A stretch of DNA of 27,464 bases from Brachionus koreanus (taxonomy: Eukaryota > Rotifera > Eurotatoria > Ploima > Brachionidae). The notes under the pieces are model-generated. The model was not told the origin of the DNA. It was given only the letters and a program-made list of their open reading frames with translations, and searched no databases. This document shows positions 20,501-27,464 of this stretch, in pieces. The translations under genes were made by a program, and so were the position numbers. Location of the stretch: positions 65,122-92,585 of the forward strand of contig PJRA01000030.1 of assembly GCA_016987375.1 (NCBI GenBank). Direction: 5' to 3'. How positions within the stretch are numbered: position 1 is the stretch's first letter; every line of letters begins with the position of its first letter.

Positions 20501-22001
20501 AACAAATATCTTTCAATGTTTTTTTATTTATCTAATTTTTATTTTATAGCCAAAATGATTTTTTAAATATCAGTAAGTGAGAAAAATGTCAAAATAGGTT
20601 GTAGCATTAAATAAAATATATAATTTACTCTAACATTAAAAAAAATATCAAAACATTTTAAAATAAAAATTAAAAATATTAATTCAACCTAAAATTTTGT
20701 TTTTAACTTAACAAGATGACTGAACATGAACCAAAAAACATTTTTATTAATTTTTTTAGCAAAGTATCAAATTCCTTTGTCCGATATTGCAGTCTCATAA
20801 ATCAAAACATACTTTTGGCGCATGTTTTAATTAGTTAAAGAATTTTTCGAACAATTAAGAACAAGTGAAGGTTTAGAACATGTCTTTGGGGAATGTGGTA
20901 TAATTTAAGAATCCTTTAATATTGGTGAGATGCACTTAAATGAATACAACATGTTTCGCTTTAAGAGGCTGCAATATCAAACAAAGGCATACAGCATTGT
21001 CATTTATATATTTTTTATTCATTGACAAATTATTATTCAAATTAATTGATCAAATTTTCTTCAACTATTAAAAAATTTTTCAACATCTAAGATTTTCAGA
21101 TCCATTCACTTAGTTAATCTATTAATTACGTTTTTGTAATTGAAAATTCTCAAAAAAATTGTTTTTTTTTTAAACTAGATTTTATGATTTAAAAAAATCA
21201 CGTTTTAAAATCGAACTCAAAATAGTTAAACAAAACTTGGGCAATAGTACGTGCACTTGTTGTTAATTTTTTCTAAAGAAACAAAAGCTCAAGTTAAGCA
21301 AAAATTTAATAAGTAATCTTCAAATTGTATAGAAACGTGTCCAATTATTTTAAAAAGTGCACCAGATCAAAGTTTCATTTTTTTCATAATCATTTTTCGT
21401 AATTGTATTTAAAAATAATATGAATTAAATTTTAAAAATTAATTAATTAAAAAATAATTTTGGATTAACTTTTTTTTCTCATTAACTAGATCTTATTATT
21501 GGAAGAGTCATGGCCAGAAATATTTTTACTATCCGCTCTGCAAATTTCGTTATCATTGGAAGCAAATCCGTTCTTGAGTGCAAATGATTATGTCGATGAC
21601 AAAAGCAATGTTAAGTTAATGAGCGAAATATTTTCGAAATTCAGAGTGCTCAATATTGATCAGAATGAATTTGCATTTTTGAAAGCAATCGTCTTGTTCA
21701 AGTCAGGTAAATATGGAATTTCTTCAAAGTTTTAGAAAAATATTTAAATTCTTTCATTTTATCAGAGATTAGAGGTCTTAGAGACGCGCAAGCGATCGAA
21801 AATTTGCAAGATCAAGCACAAATTATGCTCTCCCAGCACATAAATTCTCTTTCAATGGCTCCTAATAGATTCGGCAAACTTCTCCTCGTTTTACCAATAC
21901 TCAGAAATGTTGGAGCTCAACGCATCGAAAAATTGTACTTTTCACAATCGATCACAAGTTTGTCAATTGAAAAAATCCTTACAGATTTGATCAAGAACTA
22001 A
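17013..22001 (+). CDS. NR2E3: Nuclear receptor of the NR2E3 (PNR) / FAX-1 / Hr51 group (4 exons)
   Basis: Exons 17013-17052, 17717-18804, 21490-21706 and 21766-22001 encode 526 aa; introns are 664, 2685 and 59 nt. Residues 182-~250 form the two-zinc-finger DNA-binding domain with P-box [19 protein letters not shown] and [16 protein letters not shown] are diagnostic of the photoreceptor-specific receptor/FAX-1/unfulfilled group. A ~100-aa hinge, acidic then basic, follows. The ligand-binding domain starts at about 349 ([13 protein letters not shown]) and continues through [38 protein letters not shown] and [10 protein letters not shown]. It ends at the AF-2-like [11 protein letters not shown], as in vertebrate NR2E3. 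The protein is nuclear and likely a neuronal or photoreceptor transcription factor by family. The reading frame is open upstream of the ATG to an acceptor-like TTTTTTAG at 16943, so a further 5' exon or trans-splice site may exist. It is convergent with RIIAD1. Confidence 0.93.
17477..17504 (+). repeat. (AG)14 microsatellite in the first receptor intron
   Basis: An uninterrupted run of AG dinucleotides, followed by looser GA-rich sequence to about 17528. Such a tract is likely length-polymorphic. Confidence 0.95.
19590..19680 (-). mobile_element. 3'-end fragment of a LINE related to LINE B, in receptor intron 2
   Basis: The minus strand reads GGGTTTATCGAAGGCATAAG, then CCATTCGGACAAAACTGG, then about 40 nt to an AATA(A)n tail. 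LINE B's 3' UTR has GGGTTTAAACGAAGGCTAAAG, CCATTCGGACGAACCCTGG and then a poly(A). The common hairpin (GGC..GCC) and CATTCGGAC core define a shared 3' end. The copy is extremely 5'-truncated. The upstream boundary is uncertain. Confidence 0.7.
20774..20987. mobile_element. Short TIR element (~214 bp, MITE-like) in receptor intron 2
   Basis: The left end CCTTTGTCCGATATTGCAG and the reverse complement of the right end CCTTTGTTTGATATTGCAG pair over about 37 bp with roughly 78% identity (GTCTCATAAA versus CCTCTTAAAG follow). The interior is non-coding. No clear target-site duplication was found at the edges, so the superfamily is unassigned. Confidence 0.65.
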
Positions 22002-22060
22002 ACAAAGTATTGGCTTCTTGGACAAAACAGTGAAGGAAGAGTTAAATTGAAATTTTCCAA

Positions 22061-22073
22061 AATAAATTTTATT
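22061..22073. terminator. Abutting convergent polyadenylation signals of NR2E3 and RIIAD1
   Basis: AATAAA on the plus strand (22061-22066) lies 60 bp past the receptor stop. AATAAA on the minus strand (TTTATT, 22068-22073) lies 34 bp past the RIIAD1 stop. Since cleavage occurs downstream of each signal, the two mRNAs should overlap at their 3' ends. Confidence 0.55.
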
Positions 22074-22106
22074 AAATAATTATAAAAAAAAATTTAAAAT
22101 TAGAAA

Positions 22107-25100
22107 TTATTTTTTATTTATATCTTGTGTTTTCATTTGTTGAACAAGCTTATTGATTTCAAATTGTCTTTCTCTTTCTTTGAGTAAATTATTGATTCTA
22201 TCTTTCAAATCACGTTCTGTAAAATATTCTTTTAAAAAATAAAAAAATTAAAATAATTTTTAAATTTTATTCTTCTTGTTTTAAAATTTAAATTTTTTTT
22301 CGAAATAATGAAAAATATAATCAAAAACAATTTATGAGCCAAAGAAAAATTCAACTCATATAATTTTAAATTTAGAAAAAACCCAGTCAACGATTTTCAT
22401 TAAATTATTCTTTAAAATTCTCTGAAGATTATTTAGAGATTATTGAGATATTTACAAAACTTTGTTCAAATTCGCTAAAAAAAATGAAGGATAATAAAAT
22501 TTATATGTGAAAAATGATACAAAATAAGATTCATAGGTCACAATTTTATCAAAATAATTATTCTTGTTTCATTTACTATTTTTTTATTTTTTTCCTATAA
22601 ATCTAAAAATTTTGAAATTTTTTTGTCAAAGAAAGCATAGATTTTTAAGTAGTGTTGGGGACCGACCTTAAGGCCATGTGGCCGGCCAAATCGCGGTTTA
22701 TGTTTTGCGATCATTTGGCCGGTCTCCAAAACAGTCTTAATTTCCGCGAAAAAATACGGCCTACCAGTATGTGAGCTTTTTTTGTTTAATTGAAATATTT
22801 TTGATTGAAATTTTAAAAATATTTTTAAAAAATATCTTTTCTTAAAACAAAATGCCTTTCACTTCAGTTATATTTTTAATTAAAAAAGATTTTCTGTTAA
22901 AAAAATTTTCAAAAAATATTTAAAAATTATTTAGATTGTTTTTGATTCTTAATTTTTTTTCAAATCTTTAATAATATATAGTTAATTAAATAATTATAAA
23001 TTTTATAAATTTAAAAATTTTTATTTCGGACAAAAATTTAGACCGTTTGAGAGACAGACCAAATGACCGCCCGCATACTATTTGGTCGGATTTGACGAAT
23101 ACGGTTGCGACCAAAAATCATTTTGGCCAGTTTAGTGGCCGTGTGTATGGATTCCAACTCAAATTTAAGTCTAAATGCTTTACAGTAGAATATATAACTG
23201 ATATACTTGAATATGTAGAATCGAACGTGCTTTTAATTAAAAATTTATATGAAAATTTAAATGTGTTTTAAATTTAACTTGAATTTTAATTATTATTTCA
23301 GATGGTTATTTTTTGGAATCTAACTGATGTTACTAATTTTAAATTAATATGACTATCATAAAAGATAGTATATAAGATAGTTAAACTTTTTCATTAAGAC
23401 TTTTTTCCTTTCGAAGTTTTCAAGATATATTAATTTAATAGTTAGACAATAAAATATGAAGTCTTGTTTTGTTTACTCATTTAATTCGTTACTTTTATTT
23501 TAAAATATCCCAAGCAGCTCAATCGCACCACAAATATTAAGGTAAATTACCAGAAAAATCATAATTTTTTGATTATTCCAATTCAGCATATTTTTATTTG
23601 CATAGTTTACTTTTTTTAAGCACCAAAGATTTTGTTTGAATATTTTTCTTAAATTTAAAAATTATGTAACAAAATAATTTTTTAATTAACGCAATTAGTT
23701 AGAAATAATCCCAATTTCTTTAACCCATTTAACCATAGTTACAATTTTAGATCAAATTTAAATTATTTTAAAAAAAATTGCGTTTTTCCTTATTCTAATA
23801 CACTCGATATGGTCGAATCAAAAAATGGTGTTTTAAAATTTTACTTTAAAAAAAATAGGAAAATGGTACTGATCACTAGATTGTCACTAGAACTAAAAAA
23901 AATGAGATTAAAAATTTTTCGACCATTCTAAAATTAAAATCACGGTTCTGTCATTGATTAAAGACAAATGGTATTTTTTTAATAAATAGATACTTCCTTC
24001 GAATAATGAATTAAACCTACCCTAATATTTTCTTTTAGTTTTGGACAAAAAATCTTTTATATTTTGTAGAAATAGATCTTGATAAAGAAAAAAATGCAAA
24101 AAAATGGTCATCTTTTGCATAAAACTATTTCTCTAAATGGGTTTAAGATTCTTTTTAATTCTAATCTTTAAAACTTGAAAATCTGTGAAGTCCAAAGGCA
24201 CAAAGTGCTGGAAGTTTCAATTTAAATTTGAAAGAAATTGGAAAAAACTGTTTTTTTTTATTTATAAATTAAAAAATTTACCAAAAAAAATCAATAGAGA
24301 ATTTCAAATTAGTTTTAGATTTTATTTTATTTATTGGTATAAATTTATTTTAAGAACAAAAATAATAATACTAATGTGAAGTTCTATAAAACTAAAACTT
24401 ATAAAACATATAATTTTTTATGAAAATTAAAATATATTTTATTTTAAAATATTAAAACATAATTGAAATTTATTTTCTTATTTTTAAATATTTATTTTAT
24501 AATTTTATTTTTTTGGCAAAAATACATCAAACTAATTTTTATCAATCAATTTCTTTAACAGCTCGTACCAACTTTCTAAAATAATAAATAATGGTACAGC
24601 TATGTTTAGATGATTGATGAGACATTTTTCAAAACTAACAAAATATACAATTGAGAAGCGTTTAATCTTTTCTAAGCAAAATAGATTTAATTTTTTGATT
24701 TCAGAACATATGCATCTTTAGAACACAAAAACATAGATTATAGGTAATGGATAATGGTCATGATCAAGATCCAAGGGATTTTATTTTAGAGAAACTAAAA
24801 GAAAAGGAAAAAGAAAAAAAATAAAAAATTTTTGATATTTTTTTCTTATTCATTTTTTATTTAGTTATATAGTTTTTAATAAAAAAATTAATTAGTAATC
24901 TTTAACACATCATATCAAGTCTAAAAAGGAAAAATAAAGCTTTTAAAAATTTTATTTTATGTTTCAATATGTTTTAATTTTCATAAAACATTAAATGTTT
25001 TATATGTTTTACAAGTTTTAGTTTTATAAAACTTCACATTATTAATAATAATTTTCCAAGTTTTTTCTTAGGTATTAAAATCGACATTTAATTAAGTTAA

Positions 25101-25733
25101 TAGAAAAAAAAATCATAGTAAATTAACATTTAAATTATAATTTCTTTTTTTGTTGCTTTGTTTTTTACTTCTTTTTACATCGTCTTGAAGGAGTTAATTG
25201 AATAGCAAGCAGAAAGGCCTAGCAAAATTATGAAATTTTCTAATTTATTTAAACAAAACAAAAAAATTCAGAACTTCTATCCATTTAAAAACGAAAAAAT
25301 AAATTAATTTTAAATTTTATTTTTAAGTTAACCCCATTTAAAAATATATTTTATCCTAAAAAGGAAAAGAAAAAATCTCTTTTTTCTAAACAGTTTTAAT
25401 TTTTAGAATTTATTTCGAAAAGGCTCGTTGAGATTTAAAATCTTTTAATTTTACTTACCAGCAGCAAACTCTCTCACATTGTCAGGTTTGTTCAAATAAG
25501 CTTGTCTAAATTAATAAAAAGATAAAAACAAAAAAAAATAAAAAAACAAAAATAATTTACTTTAAAAAGTCGTTTATTAAAAGTGTTATCTCGGGATGTT
25601 CTCTCAAGTATTTTTCGTTTTCAATTCTTAGTTCAATTTTTTTTGCATTTGTTTTAGAAATTTGAACATTGGTTAACGCAGCTCGGTCATAATCTTCAGT
25701 ACCGTAGGGTTTATTAATTTTAGTAGACGACAT
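22107..25733 (-). CDS. RIIAD1: RIIa domain-containing protein 1 (3 exons)
   Basis: Minus-strand exons 25733-25561, 25505-25459 and 22216-22107 give 109 aa (human ~92); introns are 55 nt and 3242 nt. The core RIENEKYLREHPEITLLIND (about residues 37-56), then FLKQAYLNKPDNVREFAA, matches human RIIAD1 (RIANEKYLRxHKEVxxLI, then RPDNILEFAA). This is the dimerisation/docking helix pair of the PKA RIIalpha type, which binds amphipathic AKAP or radial-spoke helices. The last exon (ERDLKDRINNLLKERE) continues as a basic helix. The residues YFT that normally follow FAAD are absent, so a small missed exon in the long intron is possible, but the phases join cleanly as drawn. An upstream in-frame ATG exists at 25835. 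I prefer 25733 because homology starts later and the X-box at 25791-25804 would otherwise be coding. A ciliary/flagellar role is expected by family. Confidence 0.85.
22650..23160. mobile_element. hAT-like non-autonomous transposon relic (~511 bp) in the RIIAD1 intron
   Basis: Two GC-rich islands stand out in very AT-rich DNA: 22650-22790 starts TAGTGTTGGGGACCGACC, and 23040-23160 ends ATGGATTCCAACTC. Their subterminal parts are inverted copies: GCGATCATTTGGCCGGTCTC versus GCGGTCATTTGGTCTGTCTC on the opposite strand. TAGTGTTGG-type ends recall hAT elements. Flanks TTTTTAAG and AATTTAAG agree at 6 of 8 bases, as expected for an eroded 8-bp hAT duplication. The interior is non-coding; the 74-codon frame on the right island is incidental. 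Confidence 0.6.
24372..25041. mobile_element. Long-TIR element (~670 bp) in the RIIAD1 intron
   Basis: The left arm 24372-24438 and right arm 24963-25041 are inverted copies: TAATGTGAAGTT...CTATAAAACTAAAACTT versus the same with TTATAAAAC on the opposite strand. They continue through AAAACATATAA and TTTATGAAAATTAAAA; the right arm has about 8 extra bases. Similarity is high, so the arms are probably recent. The interior holds only a 25-codon lysine-rich frame (24749-24826). The superfamily is not identified. Confidence 0.75.
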
Positions 25734-25847
25734 AATTTTGCTTTTGAAAAATAATATTTTTATTTTTTCTATTTCAAAATAAAAAAAGCTGTTGCCATGG
25801 CAACAAGAAATAATTTCAACTTTTATTTTTAACAAATTTAGATTAAA
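25734..25847. promoter_or_regulatory. Divergent promoter between RIIAD1 and the DM9/lectin gene
   Basis: Only 114 bp separate the two start codons, so both 5' UTRs and promoters are compressed here. The X-box lies in it, 58 bp from the RIIAD1 ATG and 43 bp from the DM9/lectin ATG. Confidence 0.6.
25791..25804. promoter_or_regulatory. Perfect RFX X-box
   Basis: GTTGCCATGGCAAC, a fully palindromic 14-mer, exactly fits the RFX consensus GTNRCC, 0-3 nt, RGYAAC. RFX factors drive ciliary genes and bind such sites within about 50-200 bp of the start. Here the site lies 58 bp upstream of RIIAD1, a presumed ciliary gene. It is GC-rich compared with the surrounding sequence. Confidence 0.85.
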
Positions 25848-27074
25848 ATGAGTCTTTCAGATACCTTTGAATCATGCTGTTATAATTCTAGTCCTAATAC
25901 AAGCTTTGAGCCTTGTATATGGACCAGAGAAACTTGTCTTAATAATTTAAATAAAAAAAATCTATCGGAAAAGTTTCCTCACGGCCTAAGCGAGCATGGC
26001 GAGCTTATCCTCGTTGGGAAAACGCGTTTAAGAATGAACCCATCTAACCGAATAACTGACCAAATTGGTCAAGTAAAAAAGTCGACCTATAAATTGGAAA
26101 TATGCCACTTAAATAAAATCTATCAACTTGATACATTTGTTTTGCTAAGTTTTCAAAATGCAGATTGCTTCAAATGGTGTAATTTTGAATCGGAACTGCC
26201 GAAAAATGCTCTGAGAGTTGCCTATGACACTATAGATCAGAGCATTCTTTATGTTGGACGAACAAATGGAAAAAATTTGAGTTTAATTGGAAAACTAAGC
26301 ACAAATAATTTTAAATTAATTACCTCAGTTAAAAAAGACATTAAGAGTTTAGACTCAAAATTTGAGATATTATGTCTAAAGCCATCGCCCCAAAATCTCA
26401 AAGTTTTGTGTCGTAATAAAATTCGATCAATTCTGAACTCAAATAATTTGGATTTAGTTAAAATAAAAAAATATGTTAAAAATTCAAAATTAATTGATTT
26501 TATTAAGCTAGAAAATTTTCTAAAGCCTAACGAATGCTTATATAAAAATCAGGGTATTCAATCCGTGAATGGAAAGTATCGATTATTTCTAGATAATTGT
26601 GGCAAATTGAAATTTTATTTTAATGAACAAAATGATTTCATTTTTTTGTACGATAAAGTTGAGTGCCTCTGGTTTTGTGACTTAAAATTGGTTGTTTGCT
26701 TCGAGGATAAGCGATCAATTAATTTTCTAGCTAGTTTTTCAACAGTATGTGCCACCTATGAGAAAAATTCCAAATTAAAACTGTGTAATAAAGGATTCCT
26801 AAATTTAATTTCTAGTAATGAGGAAAAAAAAATTGTTATTCAATTTCGCTACGATCTGAGTAGTTATATTAATTCGGAAACGCCAAAATATGACTTCAGC
26901 TATTTTTTTGCACCAAATGACGAGTTTAATAAAGAATCGAACAATGAAGAAAGTGGCGAAAGTGAAGAGAGTGAAGAAAGCGACCAAAGTGAAGAATCAG
27001 ACGATGATGACTCGTCTAGTGACGAATATACAACTAGTTATTCCAGTTCAGATTATTCAAGTGAAACTGATTGA
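25848..27074 (+). CDS. Two DM9 repeats plus bulb-type-lectin-like domain with acidic tail
   Basis: Single exon of 408 aa, no signal peptide or membrane segment, so probably cytosolic. Residues ~24-100 look like a degenerate DM9 (DUF3421) repeat (IWTRE, GELILVGKTR, IGQV, FVLLSF). Residues ~108-177 are a clearer one (FKWCNFESELPKNALRVAYD, ILYVGRT, LIGKL, KFEILCL), following the DM9 pattern W, PxNA, LYVGR, GK, YEVL. DM9 proteins bind mannose-type glycans in other animals. Residues ~222-300 resemble a bulb-type mannose lectin (ECLYKNQGIQSVNGKYRLFL). However, the QxDxNxVxY sugar motif reads D-C-K-K-Y, so this pocket is probably dead. Residues 358-408 are a Ser/Glu/Asp-rich tail with many casein-kinase-2-like sites. 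It is divergent from RIIAD1, with AATAAA at 27217. The fold assignments come from pattern only. Confidence 0.65.
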   Translation: MSLSDTFESCCYNSSPNTSFEPCIWTRETCLNNLNKKNLSEKFPHGLSEHGELILVGKTRLRMNPSNRITDQIGQVKKSTYKLEICHLNKIYQLDTFVLLSFQNADCFKWCNFESELPKNALRVAYDTIDQSILYVGRTNGKNLSLIGKLSTNNFKLITSVKKDIKSLDSKFEILCLKPSPQNLKVLCRNKIRSILNSNNLDLVKIKKYVKNSKLIDFIKLENFLKPNECLYKNQGIQSVNGKYRLFLDNCGKLKFYFNEQNDFIFLYDKVECLWFCDLKLVVCFEDKRSINFLASFSTVCATYEKNSKLKLCNKGFLNLISSNEEKKIVIQFRYDLSSYINSETPKYDFSYFFAPNDEFNKESNNEESGESEESEESDQSEESDDDDSSSDEYTTSYSSSDYSSETD

Positions 27075-27216
27075 ACAACTTTTAAAAAAAACAACATAAA
27101 ATTAATGTGAATGAAATTTGAAAATTTTTCAAAATATCAATCTTTCATTGAAAAAATTGAGAAAGTTTTGTAGTAAAAATTTTTAGTTAATTTTTGAATC
27201 TTATTCTAAAATTAAA

Positions 27217-27222
27217 AATAAA
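27217..27222 (+). terminator. Polyadenylation signal of the DM9/lectin gene
   Basis: AATAAA 143 bp past the stop in AT-rich DNA. It is the first canonical hexamer downstream. Confidence 0.4.
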
Positions 27223-27312
27223 AACTGAATTCAAAAAGATTTCTTTAAATAATCTAACTTTTTTTTAAATATAAATTTATCAATATTGAAATTTTATTTA
27301 ATTTATTCATAG

Positions 27313-27369
27313 GACGGCAAATTGAAGTTTACGATCAAATTAAAGTGATCATGCTCAAGAGTTATCATT
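27313..27369 (+). other. Possible small terminal exon
   Basis: After TTTATTCATAG, an acceptor-like site ending at 27311-27312, a short non-repetitive frame reads GRQIEVYDQIKVIMLKSYH and then stops at 27367-27369. It is less AT-biased than its surroundings. It could be the last exon of an unrecognised gene or an alternative 3' end of the DM9/lectin gene, or chance. The rest of 27075-27464 shows nothing. Confidence 0.2.
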
Positions 27370-27464
27370 GAAAAAAGATTTTAAAAAATTTTTCAGTAAA
27401 AAATTTAATGGACAAGCATGTTTTCAAAGTAAACATTCAATACTTAACTTGATTTTTTATGTCT

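Noticed and set aside
23047..23271. A 74-codon open frame on the plus strand in the RIIAD1 intron
   Set aside because: It coincides with the GC-rich end of the TIR element, has no ATG at its start, no homology I recognise, and ends in low-complexity sequence.
24749..24826. A 25-codon ATG-to-stop frame (MDNGHDQDPRDFILEKLKEK...) resembling a RIIAD1-like tail
   Set aside because: It is on the strand opposite RIIAD1 and inside the TIR element. It is too short, and A-rich sequence easily gives K/E runs.
25734..25835. In-frame upstream ATG at 25835 as the true RIIAD1 start
   Set aside because: It would put the perfect X-box inside the coding region and leave only 12 bp to the divergent gene. The added residues are low-complexity and lie outside the conserved domain.

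Overview
The window is animal nuclear DNA, very A+T-rich (roughly three quarters by eye). Genes have mostly short GT-AG introns (about 43-65 nt) with T-rich acceptors, AATAAA-type polyadenylation signals and no operons. The gene set is metazoan: the respiratory subunit NDUFS5, the MICOS subunit Mic10, the ciliary/testis coiled-coil protein CCDC83, the nuclear receptor NR2E3/FAX-1/Hr51 and the RIIa-domain protein RIIAD1. An AprA/PhoPQ-related secreted protein and a DM9-lectin protein accompany them. This mix and the base composition would suit a compact lophotrochozoan such as a monogonont rotifer. The taxon is an inference; no marker in the window fixes it.

Layout. 62-1884 (+): six-exon secreted AprA/PhoPQ-related protein with all three expected catalytic residues replaced. 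2592-2921 (-) NDUFS5 and 3118-3472 (+) MICOS10 are head-to-head across 196 bp, so two inner-mitochondrial-membrane proteins probably share a promoter. 3640-4608 (-): 322-aa protein ending in a RAD51AP1-like RAD51-binding motif. 4609-6446: AT-rich, with one decayed LINE fragment. 6447-7745 (+): four-exon CCDC83. 7746-17012: gene-poor, repeat-rich block. It holds a decayed LINE on the minus strand (about 8381-9190) and a 5'-truncated LINE on the plus strand (9240-10660) with a poly(A) tail and a 9-bp target-site duplication. It also holds a pair of inverted ~86-bp repeats 5.3 kb apart and two near-perfect palindromes (8096-8146, 12596-12640). 17013-22001 (+): four-exon NR2E3-type nuclear receptor with a 2.7-kb intron carrying a LINE 3' fragment and a small TIR element. 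22107-25733 (-): three-exon RIIAD1, tail-to-tail with the receptor; its 3.2-kb intron holds two more TIR elements. 25848-27074 (+): single-exon protein with two DM9 repeats, a bulb-lectin-like domain and an acidic Ser/Glu tail, divergent from RIIAD1. The promoter between those two genes contains a perfect 14-bp RFX X-box.

How the genes fit together. NDUFS5 and Mic10 both act in the mitochondrial inner membrane. CCDC83 and RIIAD1 are probable cilium/flagellum genes. RIIAD1 has a textbook X-box 58 bp upstream of its start and CCDC83 has a degenerate one 68 bp upstream. The remaining genes have no evident functional link. All exon joins below were chosen by GT-AG sites, phase and homology; the splice phases add up to open reading frames of 515, 101, 379, 526 and 109 codons.
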